Assembly: GCF_001672975.1 (NCBI RefSeq)
Contig: NZ_LZKU01000029.1
Coordinates: 1-64,000 of the forward strand
Length of the DNA stretch: 64,000 nt
Direction: 5' to 3'
Origin: Mycobacterium sp. 1465703.0
GTDB lineage: Bacteria; Actinomycetota; Actinomycetes; Mycobacteriales; Mycobacteriaceae
The notes under the pieces were generated by a model, which saw only the letters and a program-made list of their open reading frames with translations, searched no databases and was not told the DNA's origin. Positions 8,051 through 19,264 of this stretch are shown here, one piece after another (positions within the stretch are counted from its first letter, which is position 1; each line of letters opens with the position of its first letter). The translations under genes were made by a program, and so were the position numbers.

Positions 8051-11000
8051 AGGCCGTATCGATGATCTCCTGCTGTTCGACCGCGTGCACCTTCGACGAC
8101 CCCGACGACGGGGCCGACATCGCGCGGCGCGAGATGCGCTTGAGCCCGGTCAGCTTGTCCGGCAGGAGCTCGGGCAGCTCCAGTCCGAAACGCGGCCATG
8201 CACCCTGGTTGGCCGGCTCCTCCTGCACCCAGAAGTATTGGCTGGCATTCGGGTAGCGGTCCAGCGTCTCGCCCAGCCTGCGCTTCGGCAGTGGCGCGAG
8301 TTGCTCGATCCGCACGATCGCCACATCGTCGCGGTTGTCCTTGGCCTTGCGGGCCACCAGCTCGTAGTAGAGCTTGCCGCTGGTCAGCAGGACCCGGTTG
8401 ACCTTGCTGCGATCACCGATGCCGTCCTCGTAAGTGGGTTCTTCGAGCACCGAGCGGAACTTGATCTCGGTGAAGTCCCGGACGTCGCTGACCGCCGCCT
8501 TGTTGCGCAGCATCGATTTCGGGGTGAACACGATCAGCGGGCGCTGCACACCGTCGAGCGCGTGTCGCCGCAACAGGTGGAAGTAGTTGGACGGCGTCGA
8601 GGGCACCGCGATCGTCATCGAGCCTTCTGCCCACAGCTGCAGGAAGCGCTCGATGCGGGCCGACGTGTGGTCGGGGCCCTGGCCCTCGTGGCCGTGCGGC
8701 AGCAGCAGCACGACGTTGGACAACTGGCCCCACTTGGCCTCACCGGAGCTGATGAACTCGTCGATGATCGACTGGGCGCCGTTGACGAAGTCCCCGAACT
8801 GCGCCTCCCACAACACCAGGGCGTCCGGGTTGCCCACGGTGTAGCCGTACTCGAAGCCGACCGCGGCGTACTCGGACAGCGGCGAGTCGTAGACCAGGAA
8901 CTTCCCGCCGGTGGGGGTGCCGTCGGCGTTCGTCGCCAGCAACTTCAGCGGGGTGAACTCTTCGCCGCTATTGCGGTCGATGATCACCGAGTGCCGCTGG
9001 GAGAAGGTGCCGCGCCGGGTGTCTTGACCCGACAGCCGCACCAGCTTGCCCTCGGCCACCAGTGAGCCCAGCGCCAGCAGTTCACCGAAGGCCCAGTCGA
9101 TCTTGCCCTCGTAGGCCATCTCGCGGCGCTTCTCCAGCACCGGCTGCACTCGCGGGTGTGCGGTGAAGCCGTCCGGTAGCGCCAGGAAGGCGTCACCGAT
9201 GCGGGCCAGCAGCGACTTGTCCACCGCGGTCGCCAGGCCGGCGGGCAGCATCTGGTCGGCCTCGACCGATTCGCTGGGCAGCGCCCCGTGCTTCTCGAGT
9301 TCGCGGACCTCGTTGAACACCCGTTCCAGCTGGCCCTGATAGTCGCGCAGCGCGTCCTCGGCTTCTTTCATCGAGATGTCGCCGCGGCCGATCAGGGCTT
9401 CGGTGTAGCTCTTGCGGACTCCGCGTTTGATGTCGACCACGTCGTACATCGCGGGGTTGGTCATCGACGGGTCGTCGCCCTCGTTGTGCCCGCGCTTGCG
9501 GTAGCACAGCATGTCGATGACGACGTCCTTCTTGAACTCTTGCCGGAAGTCGACGGCCAGCTTGGCCACCCAGGCGCAGGCTTCCGGGTCGTCACCGTTG
9601 ACGTGGAAGATCGGCGCCCCGATCATCTTCGCGACGTCGGTGCAGTACTCGCTGGACCGCGAATACTCCGGCGCGGTGGTGAAGCCGATCTGGTTGTTGG
9701 CGATGATGTGGATGGTGCCGCCGACGCGGTAACCGGGCAGGTTCGTCAGGTTCAGGGTCTCGGCGACCACGCCCTGACCGGCGAACGCGGCGTCGCCGTG
9801 CAGCATCATCGGCACCACCGAGAAGGCTTTCTCGTCGCCGTGATCTTCGGCGCCCCGGTCCAGCAGATCCTGCTTGGCCCGAACCAAACCCTCCAGCACC
9901 GGGTCGACGGCCTCCAGGTGCGACGGGTTGGCGGTCAACGACACCTGAATGTCGTTGTCGCCGAACATCTGTAGGTACACACCGGTCGCGCCCAGGTGGT
10001 ATTTGACGTCCCCGGACCCGTGCGCCTGCGCCGGGTTGAGGTTGCCCTCGAACTCGCTGAAGATCTGGGAGTACGGCTTGCCGACGATGTTGGCCAGCAC
10101 ATTGAGCCGGCCGCGGTGCGGCATACCGATGACCACCTCGTCGAGTCCGTGCTCGGCGCACTGATCGATAGCCGCGTCCATCATCGGGATGATGCTTTCC
10201 GCACCTTCCAGTGAAAACCGCTTCTGGCCAACATATTTGGTTTGCAGGAAGGTTTCGAAGGCCTCAGCCGCGTTCAGCTTGCTCAGGATGAACTTCTGCT
10301 CGGCCACCGTCGGTTTGACGTGCTTGGTCTCGACGCGCTGCTGCAACCATTCCTGTTGTGAGGGTTCCAGAATGTGGGTGTACTCCACACCGATGTGCCG
10401 GCAGTAGGCGTCGCGCAGCAGACCGAGCACGTCGCGCAGCTTCTTGTACTCGGAACCGGCGAAGCCGTTGACCTTGAACACCCGATCGAGATCCCACAGC
10501 GTCAGGCCGTGGTTGAGAATCTCGAGATCGGGGTGGCTGCGGAATCGGCTGCCGTCCAACCGCAATGGATCGATGTCGGCCATCAGGTGACCGCGACTGC
10601 GGTAGGCCGCAATAAGTTCCATCACCCGGGCGTTCTTGTCGACGATCGAGTCCGGGTTGTCGGTGCTCCACCGCACCGGCAGGTACGGGTTGCCCAGCTC
10701 GCGGAAGATCTCGTCCCAGAAGGCATCCGACAGCAGCATCTCGTGGATGGTGCGCAAAAAGTCGCCGGACTCCGCGCCCTGGATGATGCGGTGGTCGTAG
10801 GTCGAGGTCAGCGTGATCAGCTTGCCGATCCCCAGCTCGGCGATGCGTTCCTCACTGGCGCCCTGGAACTCCGCGGGGTATTCCATGGCGCCGACACCGA
10901 TGATGGCGCCCTGGCCGGTCATCAGCCGCGGCACCGAGTGCACGGTGCCGATGGTGCCTGGGTTGGTCAGCGAAATCGTCACGCCGGCAAAGTCTTCGGC

Positions 11001-11759
11001 AGTTAGCTTGCCGTCGCGCGCCCGTCGCACGATGTCCTCGTAGGCGGTGACGAACTGCGCGAACCGCATGGTTTCGCAATTCTTGATGCCGGCGACCACC
11101 AGAGAGCGCTTGCCGTCTTTACCCTGCAGGTCGATGGCCAGGCCGAGGTTTGTGTGCGCCGGGGTTACCGCGGTGGGCTTGCCGTCGATCTCGGCGTAGT
11201 GCCGGTTCATGTTCGGGAACTTCTTGATGGCCTGCACCAGCGCGTAGCCCAACAGGTGGGTGAACGAGATCTTGCCGCCGCGGGTGCGCTTGAGCTGATT
11301 GTTAATGACGATCCGGTTGTCGATCATCAGCTTCGCCGGGATGGCGCGGACACTGGTCGCAGTCGGCACGTCCAGCGACGCCGACATGTTCTTGACGACG
11401 GCCGCCGCGGCGCCGCGCAGCGTCTGCAGCTCGTCACCTTCGGCCGGCGGGGGAGCGGCGGCCTTGGCCGGCCGCGTCGCGACCCCATTGCCGGCGGCCG
11501 TGCTCACCGGAGGTGTGGCCTTGGCGGGCTCGGAGGTCTGCGGGGCCGCCGGAGCGGGCTTCGCCGGCGCGGCCGCTGCCGGCGGGCCATCGACGCTGGT
11601 CGGGGCGGCCGGCGCCGAGTCGCTGATCGGCTCGGGGTTGTAATCGACTAAGAACTCATGCCAGCTCGGATCGACTGACGAGGGGTCGTCGCGGAACTTG
11701 CGGTACATCTCCTCGACCAGCCATTCGTTCTGCCCGAATGGTGAACTTATGTTGCTCAC
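8043..11759 (-). CDS. kgd: Multifunctional 2-oxoglutarate metabolism enzyme (KGD / SucA)
   Basis: Thiamine-diphosphate enzyme acting on 2-oxoglutarate: E1 of the oxoglutarate dehydrogenase complex, 2-oxoglutarate decarboxylase and HOAS synthase; cytosolic. At 1238 residues it matches the mycobacterial fused form: N-terminal [19 protein letters not shown], an Ala/Pro linker at roughly 45-105, an E2-like acyltransferase domain with [18 protein letters not shown] near residue 320, then the E1 domain with [30 protein letters not shown] and [12 protein letters not shown]. The GTG start at 11759 gives MSNISSPFG as in Rv1248c; the frame is open 90 bases further without support. The Thr-rich GarA-binding region is not resolvable by eye. 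The 3' end merges with a 57-bp tandem repeat. Confidence 0.97.
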   Translation of the reverse strand: MSNISSPFGQNEWLVEEMYRKFRDDPSSVDPSWHEFLVDYNPEPISDSAPAAPTSVDGPPAAAAPAKPAPAAPQTSEPAKATPPVSTAAGNGVATRPAKAAAPPPAEGDELQTLRGAAAAVVKNMSASLDVPTATSVRAIPAKLMIDNRIVINNQLKRTRGGKISFTHLLGYALVQAIKKFPNMNRHYAEIDGKPTAVTPAHTNLGLAIDLQGKDGKRSLVVAGIKNCETMRFAQFVTAYEDIVRRARDGKLTAEDFAGVTISLTNPGTIGTVHSVPRLMTGQGAIIGVGAMEYPAEFQGASEERIAELGIGKLITLTSTYDHRIIQGAESGDFLRTIHEMLLSDAFWDEIFRELGNPYLPVRWSTDNPDSIVDKNARVMELIAAYRSRGHLMADIDPLRLDGSRFRSHPDLEILNHGLTLWDLDRVFKVNGFAGSEYKKLRDVLGLLRDAYCRHIGVEYTHILEPSQQEWLQQRVETKHVKPTVAEQKFILSKLNAAEAFETFLQTKYVGQKRFSLEGAESIIPMMDAAIDQCAEHGLDEVVIGMPHRGRLNVLANIVGKPYSQIFSEFEGNLNPAQAHGSGDVKYHLGATGVYLQMFGDNDIQVSLTANPSHLEAVDPVLEGLVRAKQDLLDRGAEDHGDEKAFSVVPMMLHGDAAFAGQGVVAETLNLTNLPGYRVGGTIHIIANNQIGFTTAPEYSRSSEYCTDVAKMIGAPIFHVNGDDPEACAWVAKLAVDFRQEFKKDVVIDMLCYRKRGHNEGDDPSMTNPAMYDVVDIKRGVRKSYTEALIGRGDISMKEAEDALRDYQGQLERVFNEVRELEKHGALPSESVEADQMLPAGLATAVDKSLLARIGDAFLALPDGFTAHPRVQPVLEKRREMAYEGKIDWAFGELLALGSLVAEGKLVRLSGQDTRRGTFSQRHSVIIDRNSGEEFTPLKLLATNADGTPTGGKFLVYDSPLSEYAAVGFEYGYTVGNPDALVLWEAQFGDFVNGAQSIIDEFISSGEAKWGQLSNVVLLLPHGHEGQGPDHTSARIERFLQLWAEGSMTIAVPSTPSNYFHLLRRHALDGVQRPLIVFTPKSMLRNKAAVSDVRDFTEIKFRSVLEEPTYEDGIGDRSKVNRVLLTSGKLYYELVARKAKDNRDDVAIVRIEQLAPLPKRRLGETLDRYPNASQYFWVQEEPANQGAWPRFGLELPELLPDKLTGLKRISRRAMSAPSSGSSKVHAVEQQEIIDTAFG

Positions 11760-11940
11760 GACCGCAGTTCGCCTCAATCCTTCTGTTCCGCAGCCGCATT
11801 CCCGCGGCGCCTGCACTTGTGTCGGCCCCGGATGACCGAGACTCCACACCCATGGCGGTACCCATTGTTTCCGCCCTATAAAGGCTAACCTTTCGCCGCC
11901 GATCCGCCAGGTTGACCGGGGGCCACGGTGAGGTTGGGGG

Positions 11941-12720
11941 CTAGCCGGCTTCGTGGACGGGCGGCACCAGGTGCAGCGCGCGCGGCCAGCGCGCCGGCGG
12001 GGCGCCGAATGCCCGCTTCGCGTTGCGGATCATCTTCTTGCCGGCGAGGTAGTTGCCGATGGCGCCCACCACGACCCCGATGCCGACCGGCAGCAGTTTG
12101 CCGAACAACAGGGCGCCGCGCCGCAGGGTGTACTTCCGGACCCACGACTTGAGCAGCCGTGAGTTCAGCTTCGACATCGACGACAGCGGCAGGGCGGCCA
12201 GGCTCTCGGAGATCCAGCCGCCGTTGGTGCGGCGCGGACCGATCAGCTCTGCGACGGCGTGTTCGCTGTTGTCCCCGGCGAGGACCGCCAGCACCAGGGC
12301 GCGCCGTCGTTCCCGGTGATCGGCCGGAATGTCGTGGATCACCGCCACCGCCAGCACGAAGAACGCGGTGGCCTCCAAGAACGTCACCGTCTCGGCGGCC
12401 GCCGCGGACAGGGCGCTGATCGTGCCGATTCCGGGGACGGTCGCCGCGGCTCCCACGGCTACGCCGCCGGCCGTCACGATGGCCAGGTAACGCTTTTGCA
12501 GTTTGGCCAGGATCTCCGCCGGGCCGGCCTGGGGATGCGCGTTGCGCAGCCGGTTCACGTAGGCCTCGGCCGCCGGCCCCTGCAATCGCGAACTCCGCTC
12601 GATGACCTGTGCCAATGCCCGAGCGGACATCTTGGGCCGACCACTTTTGCCGGTCGGCGCCTGTCCGGCGTCGGACATGTTGAAAAACCGGTTCGGCGAC
12701 TTGTTCCGTCGAGCCCGCAT
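11941..12720 (-). CDS. Conserved membrane protein (Rv1249c-like)
   Basis: A 259-residue protein of unknown function resembling Rv1249c. Basic N-terminus, a soluble helical part ([24 protein letters not shown]), then hydrophobic stretches around residues 80-130 ([38 protein letters not shown]) and a later one ([19 protein letters not shown]). The Gly/Ala-rich hydrophobic pattern suggests three or four membrane segments. An internal ATG at residue 15 is a possible alternative start. It is divergent from the MFS exporter gene and sits upstream of kgd on the same strand, with 181 bases between them. Confidence 0.8.
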   Translation of the reverse strand: MRARRNKSPNRFFNMSDAGQAPTGKSGRPKMSARALAQVIERSSRLQGPAAEAYVNRLRNAHPQAGPAEILAKLQKRYLAIVTAGGVAVGAAATVPGIGTISALSAAAAETVTFLEATAFFVLAVAVIHDIPADHRERRRALVLAVLAGDNSEHAVAELIGPRRTNGGWISESLAALPLSSMSKLNSRLLKSWVRKYTLRRGALLFGKLLPVGIGVVVGAIGNYLAGKKMIRNAKRAFGAPPARWPRALHLVPPVHEAG

Positions 12721-12996
12721 ATCGTCTCTCCTGCAAATGGCGTTCTTTCAGGCTAACGCGCCCGCGGCAAATCCTGCCGCGTTATCCGCCCCGGCCCGAT
12801 CCTTGGCTGCCGGCCTATTGCCTCACCGGGAATAATGCTCGCTGGATGTCTGCGACGGTCCTTGCCGTTTCTCGGTGCCCATGCTTGCTGTTTACCGCGG
12901 CGCGCGTGTGGTGTATGACCTGCGTGGGTGGGTGCGATCGACCAGACGGGCCGTACGGCTGCACAGCATCGTCGGGAGCGAAACGAGGTGGGGTGG

Positions 12997-15000
12997 ATGA
13001 CCACGGCTACGCCCCGCACGCCCGGAGGCGCGCGGCGCGCGGGATCGGGCCCGGCGCGGTCCGCCCACCGCTGGAACTTTTTCACCCAGAGCTCGCCGCA
13101 ATCGCGGAACCCCTGGAACCCGCTGTGGGCGATGATGATCGGCTTTTTCATGATCATGGTCGACTCGACCATCGTCGCCATCGCCAACCCGACCATCATG
13201 GCCAGCTTGCGCATCGGCTACGACACCGTGGTCTGGGTGACCAGCGCCTACCTGCTGGGCTATGCGGTCGTCTTGCTGGTGGCCGGGCGCCTGGGTGACC
13301 GGTTCGGCCCCAAGAATCTCTACCTTTTCGGCCTGGTGGTGTTCACCATCTCCTCGGTGTGGTGCGGGTTGGCCGGCAGCGCCACCATGCTGATCGCGGC
13401 CCGCGTCGTGCAGGGCATCGGCGCGGGGCTGCTCACCCCGCAGACCTTGTCGACCATCACCCGAATCTTCCCGGCGCAGCGGCGTGGCGTCGCGGTGAGC
13501 CTGTGGGGCGCCACCGCCGGCGTCGCCAGCCTGGTCGGCCCGCTGGCCGGCGGGGTGCTGGTCGACGGCCTGGGGTGGCAGTGGATCTTCTTCGTCAACG
13601 TCCCCATCGGTGTCATCGGGCTGGGGTTGGCCTACTGGCTGGTTCCGGTGCTGCCCACCCAGTCGCACCGCTTCGACTTGATCGGGGTCGCGCTGTCCGG
13701 TATCGGCATCTTCCTGATCGTGTTCGGGCTGCAACAGGGCCAGGCCGCCCACTGGCAACCGTGGATCTGGGCGCTGATCGTCGCGGGGGTCGGATTCATG
13801 ACGGCCTTCGCGTTCTGGCAGTCGCTGAACGCGCATGAGCCACTGATTCCGTTGGTCATCTTCAGTGACCGCGATTTCAGCGTGTGCAACGTCGGGGTCG
13901 CCGTCATCTCCTTCGCCTCGACAGCGATGATGCTGCCGCTGACGTTCTACGCGCAGGCCGTGTGCGGGCTCTCGCCGACGCGCTCGGCTCTGCTGATTGC
14001 GCCCATGGCGATCGCCAACGGTGTTTTCGCCCCGTTCGTCGGCAAAATCGTCGACAAATACCATCCGCTGCCGGTGCTCGGCTTCGGGTTCTCGGTGCTG
14101 GCGGTGGCGCTGACGTGGCTGACCTTCGAGATGTCGCCGACGACGCCGATCTGGCGGCTGGTGTTGCCGTTCTTTGCCACGGGTGTCGGGATGGCGTGCG
14201 TGTGGTCACCGCTGACCGCCACCGCGACCCGGAACCTGCCGCCCGAGCTGGCGGGCGCGGGCTCCGCGGTATACAACTCCGTGCGCCAGTTGGGCGCGGT
14301 GCTGGGCAGCGCCGGCATGGCCGCGTTCATGACCTGGCGGATCACTGCCGAGGTGCCGCCGCAGCCGTCCGGCGAGGCCACCGACGAGGGTGCCCTCGCG
14401 TTGCAGCTGCCCGAATTCCTGCGCGAACCGTTCTCTGCCGCGATGTCGCAATCGGTGCTGTTGCCCGCGTTCATCGCATTGTTCGGAATCATCGCCGCAC
14501 TGTTCCTGGTCGGCTCTGCGCCGTGGACGGACAACGGCAGGGGCGGCGAAGATCTGCTCGGGCCCGACGACGATGACGTTGTCGACGACGATTATGACGA
14601 CGACGAGTACGTCGAATTCGTGCTGGTGCGCGAACCCGACGCCGGGCAGTCGAGCCAACCCGCGCCGCCGCGGCTCGATCCCCCGCAGCCACGGCGTAGC
14701 GAAGTGCCGCCCCGGGCCGATTCGTGGCACAACGCTTTCGATGAACCAAAAGCCCAACCAATTGGCTATGCCCACAACGGTTCTCGTGTGGACAGCGGCA
14801 AACGCCTTCGCCAGGTGGCAGTGCGGCACCCGCCCAAACCCATGCCACCGGGTGATCGGCTCACCCGGCCGCCGCGTCGCCACCACAATGGACCGGCGGG
14901 CCACCGCTTCACCGAAGGCGAATCGCTGCGAGGCCAGCACCACCGTCCCGATCCGGACGACGACCCCACCGGGTCCGGCCGGCACTCCTCGAGCGGTTAG
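12997..15000 (+). CDS. MFS drug exporter, DHA2 (EmrB/QacA) family, 14 TM, with acidic C-terminal tail
   Basis: Proton-driven multidrug exporter in the inner membrane, homologous to Rv1250. Motifs include [13 protein letters not shown] in TM1, [14 protein letters not shown] (motif A), and [13 protein letters not shown] followed by [21 protein letters not shown] (motif C region). Roughly fourteen hydrophobic segments end near residue 507. The ATG at 12997 follows a GAGGTGGGG element. The tail from about residue 520 is unusual: a run of Asp ([18 protein letters not shown]), then a Pro/Arg-rich disordered stretch, making 667 residues against about 579 in M. tuberculosis. Substrate unknown; there is no adjacent regulator. 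Confidence 0.9.
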   Translation: MTTATPRTPGGARRAGSGPARSAHRWNFFTQSSPQSRNPWNPLWAMMIGFFMIMVDSTIVAIANPTIMASLRIGYDTVVWVTSAYLLGYAVVLLVAGRLGDRFGPKNLYLFGLVVFTISSVWCGLAGSATMLIAARVVQGIGAGLLTPQTLSTITRIFPAQRRGVAVSLWGATAGVASLVGPLAGGVLVDGLGWQWIFFVNVPIGVIGLGLAYWLVPVLPTQSHRFDLIGVALSGIGIFLIVFGLQQGQAAHWQPWIWALIVAGVGFMTAFAFWQSLNAHEPLIPLVIFSDRDFSVCNVGVAVISFASTAMMLPLTFYAQAVCGLSPTRSALLIAPMAIANGVFAPFVGKIVDKYHPLPVLGFGFSVLAVALTWLTFEMSPTTPIWRLVLPFFATGVGMACVWSPLTATATRNLPPELAGAGSAVYNSVRQLGAVLGSAGMAAFMTWRITAEVPPQPSGEATDEGALALQLPEFLREPFSAAMSQSVLLPAFIALFGIIAALFLVGSAPWTDNGRGGEDLLGPDDDDVVDDDYDDDEYVEFVLVREPDAGQSSQPAPPRLDPPQPRRSEVPPRADSWHNAFDEPKAQPIGYAHNGSRVDSGKRLRQVAVRHPPKPMPPGDRLTRPPRRHHNGPAGHRFTEGESLRGQHHRPDPDDDPTGSGRHSSSG

Positions 15001-15005
15001 CCGGT

Positions 15006-18000
15006 CTACCGCAGATCGGGTTGGGTCAGCGCCAGGAAGGCGCCCAGGTCGATCAGTCCCTCGGGTGTGGCGGGCAAATATTCCGTCAGTGACGGCGAGC
15101 GCACGATTATGGCGGCGTACTGAGCCCGGCTGACCGCCACATTGAGCCGATTCCTGTTGAGCAGAAACGAGATTCCGCGTGGCACCACATCCATGGACGA
15201 CACCGTCATCGAGATGAACACCACCGGCGCCTGTCCGCCCTGGAACTTGTCGACCGTCCCCACCCGTACACCGCCGAGCGCCGCTGCGGTCAGGCGGCGG
15301 CGCAGCAGCGCCACCTGGGCGTTGTAGGGCGCCAGCACCAGCACGTCGGCGGCGGTCAATGCCCGGGTGCCGTGCTCGTCGGTCCACGCCGCGCCGAGCA
15401 GTTCTCCGATCGCGGCGACTATGGCGGCGGCCTCCTCGGGGCTCTCGGCCGAGTTCCCTTGGTGCTCAACCGAAAGTAGCTGCACGCCAGGTAAATACCC
15501 GTCCAGGCGGCGGGCGGCCGTGCAGTCGTCGGACTGCAGCCTGTTCTCATAAGAGAGCGCCGAAACCGCGGCGCAGACGGCAGGATGCATTCGGAACGAG
15601 CGGTCCAAGAAGTAACCGCGTTCCTCGGGCAGCGTGCGCTGGCCGTCGACCAGCCAATCCAGCGCGGAGGTGTCCACCGGCTCTGGATGAGTGCCCTGGC
15701 TGACTTGCGGCAACTGCTGCGGATCCCCGAGCAGCAACAGGTTGTCTGCTGCCGGGGCCACCGCGATGGTGTTGGCCAGACAGAATTGGCCCGCTTCGTC
15801 GATTACCAGCAGGTCAAGGCTTCCCGGCGGTATCCGATTGGCGTTGGCGAAATCCCATGCCGTGCCGCCGATTACACATCCCGGTGTGTCGGCCAGGAAG
15901 GCGGCGTACGCGCCGCCATCGATCTCCCGCCAGCGCGGGGACTGGTGGTCGTAGCGCTTCTTTGCGATCCGCTGCGGATCCAAACCGGCGTCGATCACAC
16001 AGTCCAACACGTTCTCCACGGTGGCGTGCGATTGCGCGACAACACCGACGTGCCAGCCGTGTCGGGTAACCAGGTCGTGGATCACCCGGGCGGCGGTGTG
16101 CGTCTTGCCGGTGCCGGGCGGCCCATGCACCGCCAGGTACGACGAGTCCAAATCGAGTAGCGCGGCGGTGATGTCGGCGACGGTGTCATCGCTACGCGGG
16201 AGGGAAGTGGCGCTGCGCGTCCGGGGCGCTCGGCGCAGCAGCACGTCGACGACGGCGCTGCGCGGCAGTTGCGGCAATCCGGCGGCCACCGCGGCGGCGG
16301 TCGCCTCGATCGACACCCGCAGCGCGGTGGTCGGGATGGGCGGGCCGGGAGTCAGTGCAAACGGCAATTGATCAAAGGTGTTGCCGTCACTGCTAACTCG
16401 TTCAACAACCACGACCTCGGTGGGCACCGCCGGATCGTCGGCCTCGATGACCGAGGCGCGTCCGGCCGCCCGCCGGTCCGGGCTGTCGGTCATGCCTGGC
16501 GGCGCCGGCGGGTTGTAGAGCGCAAAGACGTCGCTTTTCAGGTCGCCGCGGGCCAATTCGCCGCGTAGCTGCAGCCGCCGCTGCGGTTTGCGCGCCCGGG
16601 GAGGGGTGTGCCAGTCGACGCTGACAGACACGCGCTCGGCGACGAACACGTCGGTGTTATCCGTCCACTCCTCGAGGGGAAAGTTCAGCCGGTCGAAATG
16701 GGCCCACCAGAACGGTTTGTCCTCGCGCCGGTGGTAGCCGCGCGCGGCGGCCAGCAGTGCTACCGCGATCTGCTGCGGGGTGCGGTCGCCGATACCGGCG
16801 GCTCCGGCGAACGTCGACAATGTCACCGCCAGTTGGTCGCGGTCGTCGACGGTGTTGCCGTCGTCCACCGGCTGGGCGCCGATCGGTACGACGCCAGATT
16901 CGTAGGCGCGCAGCATCAACCAGTTTCGCAATTCCTGAGTCGACCGGCAGTCGTAGTGGTTGTAGTCCTCGATCTCCTTGAGCACGGATGCGGCCTCGTC
17001 ACCGCGGCCGTCCGCCTGCAACTCGCAATATTGTGCGTAAGAGGTGATCGAACCGGCGGCAGTGGTCACGTCACCGGCACGTAGTTGGGCTCCCATGTAC
17101 AGCGGCTCCAGCGCCTTGAGGCTGAACGACTCTGCGCCCACCCGAATGCTCCTGCGCACCAAGGGATAAAGGTCCACCAGAGTGCCGCTGCGCAGCAGTT
17201 CGTCGACTTCGTCCTCTCCCACACCGTACCGCCCGGCCAGTCGCAACAACGCGGTCTTCTCGTACGGCGCGTAATGGTAAATGTGCATGTTGGGGCGGCG
17301 CTTGCGGCGTTTGGCCACCAGCGCCAAGAAGTCGATCAGCGCCTGGCGTTCGTCCGCCCGGTTGTGCGCCCACAGGGGACGAAACTTGCCGGTCGGTCCG
17401 GCTTCCAGCACACCGAACAGGTATTCCAGGCCCCACTCACGGCCATCGGTGGTCCACAGCGGGTCGCCTTCGAAGTCGAAAAACAGGTCCCCGGGGTCGG
17501 GCTCGGGGAGCAGGGCCAGTGGCTGCGGATCGATGACCTCGAACTGGGGAACACCCGTGTCACGTTGGCGGACTTGAAGTTTCGCTTGGGTGGTCAACTT
17601 CCCGAGCACGCCGGCGGCCAGGTCCGGCACCGGCCCGCGATGCTCGGCCAGCTCGGCAACCGTGCTGATCCCGGCGTCAAAGAGCTTGTCTCGCTGGCTT
17701 ATCCGCATACCGGCGACCAGTAAGACGTCGTCGGCTGCACGCAGTTGCTCGAGACACAGCGGGCAGCGGAAGCAGGCCGCGACGCCCTCGTCGTGCCAGG
17801 CGACCGGTGCGCCGCCCGCATAGTGGTCATCGAGGAGGCGCTGCAGCCGGGCCCGCTGCGAGCGGTACACCGGGATCAGATCGCACACCCGGTGCCGCAC
17901 CGAGGTTCCATCACCCAGCCGCAGTTCGGCCTCCGGCGCAACGGGCACACCCGAGGCGGCCAACGCGTCGGCGTAGGCGGCCAGCTGCAGCAGTGCGGTC

Positions 18001-18428
18001 ACCTTGGCCGAGCGGGCCAATTTGGTGTCTACGACTCGGTACTGCTCACCATCGCGCACCAGAAAGTCGGCGAACCCGACGAAGCGGCCGTCGAACATGG
18101 CGGCTTGATACACCACCGGCGCATTTCCGACGATGGCGCGGCGGGTCGCGTCCGCGGCGGCCGCCAGGCCGGCAGGCGTATAGGCCGGGCGGCCGATGAT
18201 CGCGACGGCCTCGCCGAACTGGCGGCGCAGCGAGGCGAGTTCGCGTCGCTCGTGTTCGCTTCCGAGCGCGGCCGTCCGCACGAGCAGTTCGTCCTCGATG
18301 GTGACGGCGGGTCCGCGGCCCAGCTTCGCGTCGAAGTCCCTCAGCAGCGCGAATTCGCAGCGGGCGGCGGCGGCAAGATCCGATGCGCTGTAAACGATGC
18401 TGTCGCCGGAGACCAACACGTGGGCCAC
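15006..18428 (-). CDS. TM0106-type RecB-like nuclease fused to UPF1-like helicase (Rv1251c-like)
   Basis: A 1140-residue nucleic-acid enzyme. The N-terminal half resembles the TM0106 RecB-family nuclease: SASDLAAAARCEFALLRDFD, FVGFADFLVR and YRVVDTKLARSAKV (core Asp and Asp-x-Lys), then CFRCPLCLEQL with three cysteines, plus an RNase H-like exonuclease segment (LFFDFEGDPLW, YHYAPYEKTAL). The C-terminal half is a superfamily 1 helicase: Walker A GPPGTGKTHTAAR near residue 770, DEAGQF (motif II), LLLGDPQQLPQVSQGTHP (motif III), and late motifs VDKFQGGQAPVV and LNVAVSRAQ. DNA repair or RNA processing is likely; the substrate is not known to me. Confidence 0.88.
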   Translation of the reverse strand: MAHVLVSGDSIVYSASDLAAAARCEFALLRDFDAKLGRGPAVTIEDELLVRTAALGSEHERRELASLRRQFGEAVAIIGRPAYTPAGLAAAADATRRAIVGNAPVVYQAAMFDGRFVGFADFLVRDGEQYRVVDTKLARSAKVTALLQLAAYADALAASGVPVAPEAELRLGDGTSVRHRVCDLIPVYRSQRARLQRLLDDHYAGGAPVAWHDEGVAACFRCPLCLEQLRAADDVLLVAGMRISQRDKLFDAGISTVAELAEHRGPVPDLAAGVLGKLTTQAKLQVRQRDTGVPQFEVIDPQPLALLPEPDPGDLFFDFEGDPLWTTDGREWGLEYLFGVLEAGPTGKFRPLWAHNRADERQALIDFLALVAKRRKRRPNMHIYHYAPYEKTALLRLAGRYGVGEDEVDELLRSGTLVDLYPLVRRSIRVGAESFSLKALEPLYMGAQLRAGDVTTAAGSITSYAQYCELQADGRGDEAASVLKEIEDYNHYDCRSTQELRNWLMLRAYESGVVPIGAQPVDDGNTVDDRDQLAVTLSTFAGAAGIGDRTPQQIAVALLAAARGYHRREDKPFWWAHFDRLNFPLEEWTDNTDVFVAERVSVSVDWHTPPRARKPQRRLQLRGELARGDLKSDVFALYNPPAPPGMTDSPDRRAAGRASVIEADDPAVPTEVVVVERVSSDGNTFDQLPFALTPGPPIPTTALRVSIEATAAAVAAGLPQLPRSAVVDVLLRRAPRTRSATSLPRSDDTVADITAALLDLDSSYLAVHGPPGTGKTHTAARVIHDLVTRHGWHVGVVAQSHATVENVLDCVIDAGLDPQRIAKKRYDHQSPRWREIDGGAYAAFLADTPGCVIGGTAWDFANANRIPPGSLDLLVIDEAGQFCLANTIAVAPAADNLLLLGDPQQLPQVSQGTHPEPVDTSALDWLVDGQRTLPEERGYFLDRSFRMHPAVCAAVSALSYENRLQSDDCTAARRLDGYLPGVQLLSVEHQGNSAESPEEAAAIVAAIGELLGAAWTDEHGTRALTAADVLVLAPYNAQVALLRRRLTAAALGGVRVGTVDKFQGGQAPVVFISMTVSSMDVVPRGISFLLNRNRLNVAVSRAQYAAIIVRSPSLTEYLPATPEGLIDLGAFLALTQPDLR

Positions 18429-18479
18429 TGTAAGTCAGCGCCCCGACAACAAGGCTGTGTCGGGCGGGCGTGCCCTCGA

Positions 18480-19064
18480 TCAGTGGCCGGGGGTATTGCC
18501 GATGAGTTCGACGGCGTTGCCGTTCCAGTGGAACTTCACATCGGTGTTCAAGCCGTTGATGCCGCTGGGATAGGTGAGTGCGACCGTGTCGCCCGTGGTT
18601 TGCGCCGGGTCAACCCCATTGAACCCGTAGGTGTCGGGCACCCCCTGCGGGATGAATTGACCGAGGTGGAACAGCACCGCACGGGTGGTGGGACTGACCG
18701 CATTGGTGTTGGCCTTGATGATCACCGCCGACAGCTGCGCGCACTGGTTGTAGTTGCCGGCCAGCGGCTCGGGATTCCACGGTTGCTGGCTGCGCGGGTC
18801 CCGAGGCAGCTCGGAGACCACCTTCGCGATGGTGGGCGAGGCGAGGTTGACCGCGCAGGGGTCGGCCGGCTGCGCGTTGCCGGGTTGAGCGGCCGCCGAC
18901 GGCGTGGCCGGAGCCGTGATCGACGGGGTCTCCGAAGTCGTCCTGGCCTGCGGCGTCTTCGCGACGGTGGAGTCTCCCGAACCGCAGCCGGTCAACGTTA
19001 GAGCGATCAAAGCGACAGCGGCCGAGCCGGTCAGTGGCTCGGTACGACACGGTAGCGACCACAC
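18480..19064 (-). CDS. lprE: Lipoprotein LprE
   Basis: Secreted cell-envelope lipoprotein, Rv1252c orthologue. The signal has a hydrophobic GSAAVALIALTLTG followed by the lipobox cysteine in TGCGSGDSTVAKTP. A Ser/Pro/Thr/Ala-rich linker leads to a conserved domain beginning PADPCAVNLASPTIAKVV and ending VKFHWNGNAVELIGN. Function unknown; the domain resembles mycobacterial envelope lipoproteins with paired cysteines. GTG at 19064 gives a normal-length signal; an ATG at 19109 is also open and neither has a clear ribosome site. The downstream neighbour on this strand is the nuclease-helicase gene. Confidence 0.85.
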   Translation of the reverse strand: MWSLPCRTEPLTGSAAVALIALTLTGCGSGDSTVAKTPQARTTSETPSITAPATPSAAAQPGNAQPADPCAVNLASPTIAKVVSELPRDPRSQQPWNPEPLAGNYNQCAQLSAVIIKANTNAVSPTTRAVLFHLGQFIPQGVPDTYGFNGVDPAQTTGDTVALTYPSGINGLNTDVKFHWNGNAVELIGNTPGH

Positions 19065-19147
19065 ACCTTGGCACCGTACCGTCCTCGGGTCCGGGGCTGT
19101 GGCAGGCATGGCCGGGTGTGCTGATGATCACCGGACCAGTCAGCTGC

Positions 19148-19248
19148 TGGTGACCCGCAGCGCTCAGCTGCGGCTGAGCTCGCGATCACCACGGGGCGCT
19201 ATGGTGGTGACCCGCAGCGCTCAGCTGAGGCTGAGCTCGCGATCACCA
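19148..19248. repeat. Two copies of a 44-bp hairpin unit at 57-bp spacing, upstream of deaD
   Basis: Copies at 19148-19191 and 19205-19248 differ at one base (CAGCTGCGG versus CAGCTGAGG) and are separated by 13 bases. Each unit is a long imperfect palindrome: outer arms TGGTGA and TCACCA, inner arms GCTCAGC and GCTGAGC around a four-base loop. The array lies in the divergent lprE/deaD region and stops 16 bases before the deaD start, so it is probably in the deaD 5' leader or promoter. The outer core GGTGACCCGC...TCGCGATCACC recurs at 33079-33163. Confidence 0.93.
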
Positions 19249-19264
19249 CTAGACTCCTTGGACG

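Noticed and set aside
7635..9065. 476-residue plus-strand open frame
   Set aside because: Antisense to kgd and the SDR gene, passing through the tandem repeat.
17745..19001. 418-residue plus-strand open frame
   Set aside because: Antisense to the helicase and lprE genes, which have clear homologues.
19148..19248. Insertion sequence or MITE ends
   Set aside because: No transposase and no target-site duplication seen; only two short units.
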